A stretch of 7,377 bases of DNA, taken from assembly GCA_026396775.1 (NCBI GenBank), contig JAPLWD010000074.1, forward strand, positions 9,988 to 17,364, written 5' to 3'. This document shows positions 1 to 6,210 of this stretch, in pieces. Within the stretch, counting starts at the first letter, position 1; every line of letters starts with the position of its first letter. The notes below the pieces were generated by a model. That model worked only from the letters and a program-made list of their open reading frames with translations. It was not told where the DNA came from and did not search any database. The position numbers were made by a program, and so were the translations under genes. Origin of the DNA: Candidatus Gribaldobacteria bacterium (lineage in GTDB: Bacteria; Patescibacteriota; Minisyncoccia; Minisyncoccales; CG1-02-41-26).

Positions 1-498
1 CATGGCTGGGCTCATGAAAGAGCCATTGCTGGGGTGCTTCATAAAATCGTTAACAGTTGGATTATCGAGCATACAACAAACGATTTTATCGGTGTCAACT
101 ATTATCTGCGTCTATTGTTTGATGCTTTACGTCCGTGGCGTATTTGGGGTCCAGGGCCACGGAACGATATCGGCTGGGAAATTAACGCTCCAAGCCTAAC
201 TAAGTTGTTGCTTGAATTAAAGGGTTACAATATTCCGTTGATAATCACCGAAAACGGGATCGCTGATGCCACCGATAGCTTAAGGGGAGAATTCATTCGA
301 CGGCATATTGAAGCTCTGACTGAAGCTATGAAGTCGGGCGTTAATTGTTTGGGGTATTATCATTGGACGCCATTCGATAACTTTGAATGGGATCAAGGCT
401 TCGGGGCACGCTTTGGGCTGATTAAGGTTGATTTTGAGACGCAAGAAAGAACAGTCCGCCCCAGCGCTTATGTGTATCGGGACATTATAAGAACGTGA
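1..498 (+). CDS. Glycoside hydrolase family 1 (beta-glucosidase/beta-galactosidase type), C-terminal part, 5' truncated by the window edge
   Basis: The open frame runs from the first base, giving 165 visible residues of an enzyme whose family is usually about 400-480 residues long. GH1 enzymes hydrolyse beta-linked glucosides, galactosides and related sugars by a retaining mechanism with two glutamates. The nucleophile is seen in ITENG, with its Glu codon at 250-252. The substrate-binding motif YYHWTPFDNFEWDQGF follows near 355-405, and GVNYY lies near 91-105. The acid/base Glu (NEP motif) must lie upstream of the window. The end, RPSAYVYRDII, matches the usual GH1 C-terminus, so the 3' end is complete. 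No export signal can be judged. The first 240 bases are about 44% G+C by hand count, against about 30% in a sample of the toxin gene, and this is the only gene in the window stopping with TGA. Both are weak hints of transfer. Substrate specificity cannot be told from this part. Confidence 0.93.
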   Translation, partial: HGWAHERAIAGVLHKIVNSWIIEHTTNDFIGVNYYLRLLFDALRPWRIWGPGPRNDIGWEINAPSLTKLLLELKGYNIPLIITENGIADATDSLRGEFIRRHIEALTEAMKSGVNCLGYYHWTPFDNFEWDQGFGARFGLIKVDFETQERTVRPSAYVYRDIIRT

Positions 499-503
499 CA
501 TAC

Positions 504-543
504 TCCGCAAAGAGCTTAATATCTCTTTGCGGATTTTTATTTA
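504..543 (+). terminator. Rho-independent terminator after the glycosidase gene
   Basis: A perfect 11-bp stem (504-514 paired with 523-533) with an 8-base loop is followed by a T-rich run. It begins only six bases after the TGA stop, which supports that stop as genuine and isolates the glycosidase from the toxin-antitoxin unit downstream. Confidence 0.9.
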
Positions 544-588
544 CAACGATATATGGGTTATTCAGTGTATTAAAGATTTACATTGTGA

Positions 589-617
589 TTGACAACATAT
601 TTTACATAGGTTAAGAT
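589..617 (+). promoter_or_regulatory. Sigma-70-type promoter of the antitoxin-toxin operon
   Basis: A perfect -35 box TTGACA (589-594) is separated by 17 bases from TAAGAT (612-617). The predicted transcription start near 624 leaves a leader of about 19 bases before the ATG at 643, with no Shine-Dalgarno motif. An imperfect AT-rich dyad at 624-644 (7 of 10 arm positions symmetrical) overlaps the predicted start site and start codon and could be an operator for the HTH protein, but base composition alone could produce it. Confidence 0.75.
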
Positions 618-642
618 TAGAGTATAGATTTAAGTTTAAATT

Positions 643-1434
643 ATGCTTGGAAAATTTATTTTACAATTAAGGCAAAAACAGGGGCTGACGCAGGAGTTTT
701 TGGCTTTGAAAATTGGTGTTTCTCGGCCAACCTATGTTCAAATAGAGCAAGGCAAACGCGATTTAACTATTACTGAAGCTAAAAAACTGGCGGATATTTT
801 TGGTATTGTTTTCGATGATTTTATTGAGGGCAAGGAAATTCCAGCACCCAAGGTGGAGCTGGAGAAGCAGGTAATGTCTAAAAAAGAAATTGACAAAATA
901 GGTGAGCCAGAGATGAGGATTATTATGCCCCAAGCCAATGTGAAGAAATTTAAAGAAGTTTTGCTTTATCTTTTAGAAAAAGTTGGGGCTCGCCCGAACA
1001 TTGGAGAAACAGCAATTTATAAATTACTTTATTTTATCGATTTTGATTATTATGAAAAGTTTGAGGAGCAATTAACGGGTGCTCAATATATTAAGAACCA
1101 TTTTGGCCCAACACCGGTTGAATTTAAAAAAATAACCGATGAAATGGTGGAAAAAGGCGAAATAGAAAAAATTAAAAGCCGGTATTTTCAACACGAGCAA
1201 AAAAAATATCTCCCTCGACGACTGGTTAATTTAAAGATTTTGTCGGCTCAAGAAATTCAGCATATTGATGAGGTTTTGGCACGTTTGGCTTGGAAAAATG
1301 CCACTGAATTGAGTGATTATTCTCATTCAGACACCCCTTGGCGAGTTCATAAAATGGGGGAAAAAATCAGTTACGAAACGGTTTTTTACCGTGATAACGA
1401 TCATTCAGTTAGAAATTACGAAGATGAACTTTAA
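643..1434 (+). CDS. XRE-family HTH regulator fused to a Panacea (DUF4065/SocA-like) antitoxin domain
   Basis: The 263-residue protein has two parts. Residues 4-58 form an XRE/Cro-type helix-turn-helix, with the typical LRQKQGLTQEFLA and IEQGKRDLT segments. After a charged linker (about 60-100), residues 102-235 resemble the Panacea domain, formerly DUF4065. The marks are KLLYFIDFDYY, a central HFGPTPVEF (the family's GP motif) and LSDYSHSDTPWR near the C-terminus. Panacea domains are known as antitoxin modules paired with many unrelated toxins and are often fused to DNA-binding domains, so this protein is expected to neutralise the toxin encoded next door and to repress its own promoter. The gene is first in a two-gene unit and its end overlaps the toxin start by 11 bases. 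The start at 643 fits the promoter and places the HTH right at the N-terminus. The antitoxin role is inferred from domain and neighbourhood. Confidence 0.87.
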   Translation: MLGKFILQLRQKQGLTQEFLALKIGVSRPTYVQIEQGKRDLTITEAKKLADIFGIVFDDFIEGKEIPAPKVELEKQVMSKKEIDKIGEPEMRIIMPQANVKKFKEVLLYLLEKVGARPNIGETAIYKLLYFIDFDYYEKFEEQLTGAQYIKNHFGPTPVEFKKITDEMVEKGEIEKIKSRYFQHEQKKYLPRRLVNLKILSAQEIQHIDEVLARLAWKNATELSDYSHSDTPWRVHKMGEKISYETVFYRDNDHSVRNYEDEL

Positions 1435-1771
1435 AGGCACGCTAGAATTTCAAAAAGATTTTAAAAGATTGTTGAAGAAGTTTAAATCGCTGGATGCTGA
1501 TTTGGTTGAATTTAAAAAGATTTTAAGTGAGTCGCCCTTAGGGATTGGCAAGCATTTTAATGTAATTACAAAAGTTGGCAATGTATCCATTATTAAAGCT
1601 AGGTTTTTTTGTAAAAGTTTGAAGAAAAAAGACCTAAGGGTTATTTATGCTTTCATCGAAAACCACCAAATTGTAGAAATGAATGGGGCTGAATTTATTG
1701 AAATATACTTCAAGGGTGAAAAAGAAAATGAAGATAAAAGCAGAATAAAGGCATACCTTGAGAACCATTAA
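1424..1771 (+). CDS. RelE/ParE-superfamily-like toxin
   Basis: This 115-residue basic protein has the size and pattern of a RelE-type toxin. It starts with a beta-strand and a Lys/Phe-rich helical hairpin (EFQKDFKRLLKKF, residues 8-20). Then come strands around VSIIKARFFCKSL (54-66) and LRVIYAFIEN (71-80), and a final strand FIEIYFKGEKEN (91-102). RelE toxins usually cleave mRNA on the ribosome through basic and aromatic residues on these strands. Candidates here are R60, K65, R72 and Y75, but no residue can be assigned by eye. ParE-like gyrase poisons share the fold, so the target is open. I chose the ATG at 1424 because translation from the in-frame start at 1313 would add 37 residues encoded inside the antitoxin domain with no matching fold. 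The 11-base overlap suggests translational coupling with the antitoxin. Confidence 0.8.
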   Translation: MNFKGTLEFQKDFKRLLKKFKSLDADLVEFKKILSESPLGIGKHFNVITKVGNVSIIKARFFCKSLKKKDLRVIYAFIENHQIVEMNGAEFIEIYFKGEKENEDKSRIKAYLENH

Positions 1772-1775
1772 GTAA

Positions 1776-1804
1776 TTGGTTTGTAGATTTTTTTGTGGTA
1801 AAAT
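1776..1804 (+). promoter_or_regulatory. Extended -10 promoter of ftsK, predicting a leaderless transcript
   Basis: TTGGTT (1776-1781), a 17-base spacer, and TAAAAT (1799-1804) preceded by TG at 1796-1797 form an extended -10 promoter. A transcription start about seven bases after the -10 box falls at 1811-1812, on the A of the ATG chosen for ftsK. The weak -35 is compensated by the extended -10. A read-through contribution from the toxin gene is possible, since no terminator lies between them. Confidence 0.65.
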
Positions 1805-1811
1805 TGGGGCA

Positions 1812-4022
1812 ATGGGTAAAAATAATAATAAAAAAAATAATCAGCAGAAGTTTTCCAAATCGGAATCAGTTGAGAGTGAGGAGAAAATAAAGTATCCGGT
1901 TTTAACCACTAAGTTGAGACGAGGAGTGGTTATTATTGTTTTGGTTTTGATTGGTTTAATTTTAGTGCTTTCCTTTTTTAACTGGGCTGGGTCGGGAGGT
2001 GAATTGCTTTTAAAAGTTTTAAAATTGGTGGTGGGCAAGGGGGCTTACTTTTTGCCTGTTTTAATGTTGACAGCTGGTATTTTAATTTTTAAGCCTCAAA
2101 AGAAAAGAGTGACTGCCCCTACCTTGTTGGCGGTTGTTCTTTTGCTCTTTGGAATTATTGGTTTATTTAGCGTTTTAATGACAGCTGATAAGGGCGGGGG
2201 ATGGTTAGGTTATTTGTTGGCTTGGCCGTTTTTTAAATATTTTGGCAATATCGTGGCCATTATTGTTTTTTCGGCCTTGGTGGTAATTGGTGGATTGATT
2301 GTGTGGGAATTTTTACCGAAAAATAAAATTTTTGGTAAAAAAGACCAGTTAGAAAGCAAAAAGCCCGAGATTAAAAAAGAAGAAATTAAGGAGAAACCGA
2401 AATTTGAAATTAAACCCTTGGTTTTACCTGCTAAAGCCAAAGAGATTCAAGGTAAGCAAGAGCAATCTAATAATTTCCAGGCGGCTTTAGATTTATCGAA
2501 AAATTTTGGAGGTAATTATAAGCGTCCGCCTTTGGAGTTGTTTGATACCATCGAAGAAAAGCCTTCTAGCGGTGATATTAACTACAGTTCCCAAATGATT
2601 AAAAAGACTTTGCAAACCTTTGGTATTGAAGTTGAGATGGGTGAGGTTAACACTGGCCCCACTGTGACCCAGTATACTTTTAAGCCAGCGGACGGGGTTA
2701 AACTAGCTAAAATTACGGCTTTAAATAATGATTTAGCTTTAGCTTTAGCCGCCCATCCAATTAGAATTGAAGCTCCTATTCCTGGGCGTTCGTTGGTGGG
2801 CATTGAAATGCCCAATAAGGTGAGAGTGCCAGTTAAATTAGGCACCTTGTTTTCTATGCCGGATTATCAAAAATCGCCTTATCCTTTGTGTTTAGCGGTG
2901 GGGAGAGATGTGATGGGTAAGTCTATTTTTGTTGATTTGGGGGCGATGCCTCATTTATTGGTGGCAGGAGCTACGGGTTCGGGTAAGTCTATTTGTTTAA
3001 ATTCTATAATTGTTAGTTTAGTTTGTCGTAATTCACCCAAGCTTTTAAGACTGATTTTGATTGATCCCAAGAGAGTTGAATTTCCGATTTATAGTAAACT
3101 ACCTCATTTGTTAACGCCCGTGATTGTGAATTCGCAAAAAGCCACCAATGCTTTAAATTGGTTGGTGGGAGAGATGGATCGCCGTTTTGAAGTTTTGCAG
3201 GAAGCAGGTGCTCGCGATATTATGTCTTATAATAAAGCGATTATAGAAAATAAAGGCAAGAAGGGCGAAGAGCAAGAAGTAATGCCCTATATCGTTTTAG
3301 TAATTGATGAATTGGCCGACTTGATGATGGCTAAGGGTCATGAAGTGGAGGCTACCATTGTGAGATTAAGTCAGTTGGCTCGAGCGGTTGGTATTCACTT
3401 GATTGTGGCCACGCAACGGCCTTCGGTAGAGGTTATTACAGGTTTGATTAAAGCTAATATTACTTCTAGGATTGCCTTTCAGGTGGCTAGTCAAATTGAT
3501 TCTAGAACAATTTTAGATACAGCTGGATCGGAAAAATTGTTGGGCAGAGGCGATATGTTGTATATTTCTTCAGAGTTTTCTCGCCCCAAGAGAATTCAAG
3601 GAGGTTATATCACTTCAACTGAAATTAAAAAAGTAGTTAATTTTATTGAAAAGGAAAATAACTTTGATTCAGATTTTGGGGGCGAGGAAATAGCTGATGG
3701 CACTAGTGATAACGAAGATATTCCGGGAGTTGGTAGTTTAGAATTTACGGATGCTGCTGGAGAAGATTCGCTTTATGCTGAAGCTAAAAAAATAGTGATT
3801 GAATATCAAAAAGCATCCGCCTCTTTATTACAAAGGCGTTTGAAAATTGGGTATGCTAGAGCCGCTCGCTTGCTAGATATTTTAGAGGAAAATAACATTG
3901 TGGGCCCGGGCGATGGGGCTAAGCCGAGAGATGTTTTAATAGCCGGAGGGGCTAGGCCAGTTATAAGGATTAAAGAGCCAGAAGATGAGTTTGTTGACCC
4001 AAGCAAAATAGAGTTTGAATAA
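1812..4022 (+). CDS. ftsK: DNA translocase FtsK/SpoIIIE
   Basis: The 736-residue protein is a complete FtsK-type septal DNA pump, which moves chromosome ends through the closing septum and promotes dimer resolution. The N-terminus has four predicted membrane segments (about 38-57, 70-93, 102-123, 145-167), followed by a short Lys/Glu-rich linker (170-205). The alpha region of the motor (about 255-340) contains NTGPTVTQYTF. The RecA-like beta region has Walker A GATGSGKS (386-393, Lys392) and Walker B VLVIDELADL with Asp499/Glu500. The winged-helix gamma domain (about 652-711), including KASASLLQRRLKIGYARAARL, is the part that reads KOPS-type polarity sequences. The family ranges from about 700 to 1300 residues, so this is a compact, short-linker form. 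The ATG at 1812 is preferred over the TTG at 1776, which lies inside the -35 box and would add twelve odd residues. recA follows after 31 bases on the same strand and may be cotranscribed. Confidence 0.97.
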   Translation: MGKNNNKKNNQQKFSKSESVESEEKIKYPVLTTKLRRGVVIIVLVLIGLILVLSFFNWAGSGGELLLKVLKLVVGKGAYFLPVLMLTAGILIFKPQKKRVTAPTLLAVVLLLFGIIGLFSVLMTADKGGGWLGYLLAWPFFKYFGNIVAIIVFSALVVIGGLIVWEFLPKNKIFGKKDQLESKKPEIKKEEIKEKPKFEIKPLVLPAKAKEIQGKQEQSNNFQAALDLSKNFGGNYKRPPLELFDTIEEKPSSGDINYSSQMIKKTLQTFGIEVEMGEVNTGPTVTQYTFKPADGVKLAKITALNNDLALALAAHPIRIEAPIPGRSLVGIEMPNKVRVPVKLGTLFSMPDYQKSPYPLCLAVGRDVMGKSIFVDLGAMPHLLVAGATGSGKSICLNSIIVSLVCRNSPKLLRLILIDPKRVEFPIYSKLPHLLTPVIVNSQKATNALNWLVGEMDRRFEVLQEAGARDIMSYNKAIIENKGKKGEEQEVMPYIVLVIDELADLMMAKGHEVEATIVRLSQLARAVGIHLIVATQRPSVEVITGLIKANITSRIAFQVASQIDSRTILDTAGSEKLLGRGDMLYISSEFSRPKRIQGGYITSTEIKKVVNFIEKENNFDSDFGGEEIADGTSDNEDIPGVGSLEFTDAAGEDSLYAEAKKIVIEYQKASASLLQRRLKIGYARAARLLDILEENNIVGPGDGAKPRDVLIAGGARPVIRIKEPEDEFVDPSKIEFE

Positions 4023-4044
4023 AAAATAAAACAAAAAATAAAAC
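4021..4044 (+). repeat. Perfect tandem duplication, 2 x 12 bp, in the ftsK-recA spacer
   Basis: The unit AAAAAATAAAAC occurs twice head to tail (4021-4032 and 4033-4044), starting inside the ftsK stop codon and filling most of the space before recA. It contains no Shine-Dalgarno motif. It overlaps a weak candidate recA promoter: TTGAAT at 4015-4020, an 18-base spacer, and TAAAAC at 4039-4044. In that reading, the second repeat copy supplies the -10 box and the duplication sets the spacing. The repeat is certain; its regulatory meaning is speculative. Confidence 0.85.
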
Positions 4045-4053
4045 TAAATAACT

Positions 4054-4911
4054 ATGCCAAAAAATAAAAAAACTGATAAAGAGGAGAGAAAAGATGTTAA
4101 AACCGAGGGGTTGGCCGAAGCTTTAGCTGAAATCAATCAACGATTTGGTGAGGGAGCGATTATGAAGCTAGATGCGGTAACCCATGTGAATGTGGATGCT
4201 GAACACGCGATGGATCCAGAGTATGCAGGTAAGATTGGCGTGGATATGAAGGGTTTATTGATTTCTCAACCCGATTCTGGTGAGCAAGCTTTGCAGATTG
4301 TGGAAACTTTGGTTAGTTCTAAAGCGGTGGATATAATTGTGGTTGACTCGGTGGCGGCTTTAACTCCCAAGGCTGAAATTGAGGGCGAAATCGGGGATCA
4401 TCACATTGCTTTGCAGGCTCGCTTAATGAGCCAAGCTTTGCGTAAACTGACGAGTATTGTGGCTAGAACCAATACGATTATTGTTTTTTTAAATCAAACC
4501 CGGATGAAAATTGGCGTTTTTTTTGGCGATCCTACTACTACTCCAGGAGGGATGGCTTTGAAATTTTATTCTTCTGTTAGAATTAATTTAAAACGAATTG
4601 CTCAAATTAAAAAAGGGGAGAATGTAATAGGATCTAGAGTAAAAGCTCAAATAGTTAAAAACAAAGTGGCCGCTCCTTTTAAAACCGCTGAATTTGATAT
4701 TTATTATAATGAAGGAATTTCTAAGTCGGCTGATTTATTGGCTTTAGCTTTAAAATATGGTGTGGTGAAAAAAACCGGTTTAACCTATTATTTTGAGCAA
4801 CAAAAAATGGGGCAGGGCTTGGATGGAATCAAAGAATTTTTTAAGGCTAATCCAAAATCAGAGGGAGAGATTCGCAAAATAGTTTTAGAAAAGAATTTAG
4901 AGGTGAGCTAA
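4054..4911 (+). CDS. recA: RecA recombinase homologue with an internal in-frame deletion removing the Walker A motif
   Basis: RecA forms filaments on single-stranded DNA and uses ATP to drive strand exchange and SOS cleavage. Much of the family is plain here: N-terminal helix ALAEINQRFGEGAIMKL (23-39), DAEHAMDPEYA (48-58, containing the catalytic Glu50 equal to E. coli E96), and Walker B DIIVVDS (93-99). The L1 region EIEGEIGDHH (108-117), switch Gln148 in FLNQTRMKIGV, L2 around 155-166, and VKNKVAAPF (201-209) with the two interface lysines are also present. However, VTHVNV (residues 42-47) joins directly to DAEHA. In a normal RecA about 56 residues stand between them, carrying the STGS strand and the P-loop GPESSGKT. 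The product is 285 residues instead of roughly 340, and its acidic C-terminal tail is very short. Without a P-loop, normal ATP binding is not expected. The frame is open throughout, and the junction falls at 4192-4200. A biological deletion, an assembly error and a divergent functional form are all possible. Confidence 0.93.
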   Translation: MPKNKKTDKEERKDVKTEGLAEALAEINQRFGEGAIMKLDAVTHVNVDAEHAMDPEYAGKIGVDMKGLLISQPDSGEQALQIVETLVSSKAVDIIVVDSVAALTPKAEIEGEIGDHHIALQARLMSQALRKLTSIVARTNTIIVFLNQTRMKIGVFFGDPTTTPGGMALKFYSSVRINLKRIAQIKKGENVIGSRVKAQIVKNKVAAPFKTAEFDIYYNEGISKSADLLALALKYGVVKKTGLTYYFEQQKMGQGLDGIKEFFKANPKSEGEIRKIVLEKNLEVS

Positions 4912-4932
4912 GAGATTGCATAAATTACAAAT

Positions 4933-4962
4933 AAAAAGCCTGGGTGAAACCCAGGCTTTTTT
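4933..4962. terminator. Bidirectional Rho-independent terminator between recA and rpsR
   Basis: A stem of up to 13 bp (4933-4945 with 4949-4961, GC-rich core GCCTGGG/CCCAGGC) closes a 3-base loop. It is flanked by an A-tract on the left and a T-tract on the right, so it can stop transcription of recA on the plus strand and of the rpsF-ssb-rpsR operon on the minus strand. It lies 21 bases after the recA stop and 18 bases beyond the rpsR stop. Confidence 0.93.
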
Positions 4963-4980
4963 AATAAAGAAAAAATAGAG

Positions 4981-5178
4981 TTACTCTTTAATGAAAGGAA
5001 GTAGGGCTAAAAATCTAGCTCTTTTAATAGCGTTGGCAAATTGGCGTTGGTGGTAGGCGCAAAAATTAGTTTTCTCTCGGCCCTTAATTTTGCCCATAGC
5101 CGAAGTAAAACGCCTTAGGGTGCCAGCATCCTTGAAATCAATTTCTCGAGTATTTTTTTGACAATAAAAACAATGCAT
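4981..5178 (-). CDS. rpsR: Small ribosomal subunit protein bS18
   Basis: The 65-residue protein is a full-length S18, which binds with S6 on the platform of the 30S subunit. Family marks are IDFKD (13-17), LRRFTSAMGKIKGRE (21-35), and the highly conserved end FCAYHQRQFANAIKRARFLALLPF (39-62, with a CAYHQRQ core). Cys3, Cys6, Cys40 and His43 are placed to bind a zinc ion, as in the zinc-containing (C+) form of S18. It is the last gene of the rpsF-ssb-rpsR operon, 14 bases after ssb. The usual following gene, rplI for L9, is absent here: the operon ends at a terminator facing recA. No clear ribosome binding site precedes the ATG, apart from a purine run. Confidence 0.96.
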   Translation of the reverse strand: MHCFYCQKNTREIDFKDAGTLRRFTSAMGKIKGREKTNFCAYHQRQFANAIKRARFLALLPFIKE

Positions 5179-5192
5179 AATTTTTCTTTTGA

Positions 5193-5696
5193 TTAAAACG
5201 GAATATTTTTAACATCAATTTCTTCTTGTTCGGGTTCGTTTAAACTATCTAAAACCGCTTCTTCTTCAATTATGGGTATTTCTTCATCCTTAATAGAAGC
5301 GTTTCTGTTAGGTTGAGATTGGTAAGCGTTTTTGGGGGCAAAATTACTGTTGTCTCCTGCACCTGCGTTGCCTCTAGGGCCTAACTGCATACCTTCAGCC
5401 ACCACTTCAGTTCGGTAATGTTTTACTCCGGCTTGATCTTGCCAATTTCTGGTTTTTAAACGCCCCTCAATTAAAATTAATGATCCTTGTTTAAGGTATA
5501 AAGAGGCTGTTTCAGCTAGTTTTCCAAACATTACGATATTATGAAACTCGGTGTCTTGCTGTTTTTGCCCTGCCTGATCTTTATAAAAACGATTAGTGGC
5601 GATACTAAAATTGACAACCGCTTGACCCGATGGTAAAGCCTTTTTTTCTGGGTCGCGGGTGACATTGCCTAAAACGAAAACCTTGTTTAAATTCAT
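5193..5696 (-). CDS. ssb: Single-stranded DNA-binding protein SSB
   Basis: The 167-residue protein has the standard bacterial SSB layout. An N-terminal OB-fold (residues 1-107) begins MNLNKVFVLGNVTRDPE and contains the conserved TEFHNIVMFGKLAE and LILIEGRLKTRNWQD segments. A low-complexity Gly/Asn/Gln linker follows (108-135), then an acidic stretch, and the C-terminal tip DVKNIPF. The tip corresponds to the DDDIPF peptide by which SSB recruits replication and repair partners such as RecO, PriA and polymerase subunits. Length is normal for the family. It sits between rpsF (11 bases upstream) and rpsR (14 bases downstream), the conserved bacterial order. The only ribosome-binding-site-like element is AAGG, three bases before the ATG, which is too close to be convincing. 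Confidence 0.97.
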   Translation of the reverse strand: MNLNKVFVLGNVTRDPEKKALPSGQAVVNFSIATNRFYKDQAGQKQQDTEFHNIVMFGKLAETASLYLKQGSLILIEGRLKTRNWQDQAGVKHYRTEVVAEGMQLGPRGNAGAGDNSNFAPKNAYQSQPNRNASIKDEEIPIIEEEAVLDSLNEPEQEEIDVKNIPF

Positions 5697-5707
5697 AAGC
5701 CTTAAAA

Positions 5708-6202
5708 TTATTCGCCTAAAATTTTGTCTAGGTCTTTTTCAATTTCTTCCATTGAAACTTTCTTTTTGGCAGGTTCCTTAACTTTCTTTTCTTTCTTAGG
5801 TTTTTCTTTGGGTTCGGTAGTTTCCTCTTGTACTGGCTGTTGAATGCTTTGTTCTTCTTGAGGAGTTTTCACTTCAGTGGGGGTTAGCCGTACAGGTGGC
5901 TCTGGGACGACTCTTTTTTTAACAATTAAAAGCCGAATGATTTGGTTGAAATCAGCTAATTCTTTTTTGAGACTAATCACTGTTTCTGGTTCAGCGTGAA
6001 AGTGAACGAAAACAAAAAAAGCCTCTTTTTGTTTTTTAATAGGGTAAGCTAGGCGAATTCTTTTGGCCGTTTCTGACTTTAAAATTGCCTTTTCTTTGGA
6101 GCACAAAGCTTCTACTTTTTCGGTAAGCTCTTTTAACTCAACTTCAGTCAGGTCTGGCTTAACTAAATAGGCTAATTCGTAATAATACTTCTCTTTTTGC
6201 AT
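5708..6202 (-). CDS. rpsF: Small ribosomal subunit protein bS6 with a long charged C-terminal tail
   Basis: Residues 6-96 form the S6 ferredoxin-like domain: YYYELAYLVKPDLTE at the start, the conserved RIRLAYPIKKQKEAFFVFVHF (48-68; AYPIKK core), and FNQIIRLLIVKKR (85-97). S6 pairs with S18 on the 30S platform. Residues 98-164 are an extra tail, first Pro/Gln/Glu-rich, then Lys/Glu-rich (130-148), ending in a predicted helix MEEIEKDLDKILGE. Many bacterial S6 proteins end near residue 95-130, so the 164-residue length is notable. I chose the ATG at 6202 over an in-frame TTG at 6238 because the TTG lies within the -35 box and S6 proteins begin just before the first strand. It is the first gene of the operon with ssb and rpsR. 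Confidence 0.95.
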   Translation of the reverse strand: MQKEKYYYELAYLVKPDLTEVELKELTEKVEALCSKEKAILKSETAKRIRLAYPIKKQKEAFFVFVHFHAEPETVISLKKELADFNQIIRLLIVKKRVVPEPPVRLTPTEVKTPQEEQSIQQPVQEETTEPKEKPKKEKKVKEPAKKKVSMEEIEKDLDKILGE

Positions 6203-6210
6203 ATATTTAT

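Noticed and set aside
1313..1423. Longer toxin starting at 1313
   Set aside because: The extra 37 residues are an out-of-frame reading of the antitoxin's C-terminal domain; the compact RelE-like fold starts at the ATG at 1424.
1776..1811. TTG start for ftsK adding twelve residues
   Set aside because: The TTG is the start of the predicted -35 box, the added residues do not look like an FtsK N-terminus, and the ATG at 1812 fits the promoter.
2732..2750. Short repeat of TTTAGC units inside ftsK
   Set aside because: It encodes the Leu-Ala alternation of a conserved FtsK segment (DLALALAAHP) and needs no other explanation.
738..4006. Open frames on the minus strand opposite the antitoxin and ftsK genes (for example 738-938, 1841-2038, 2210-2440, 2582-2845, 3806-4006)
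   Set aside because: They mirror conserved coding sequence on the plus strand and show no recognisable domain or convincing promoter.
4054..4911. recA broken by a frameshift or interrupted by an intein
   Set aside because: The reading frame is continuous and both flanks align in the same frame; sequence is missing rather than inserted.
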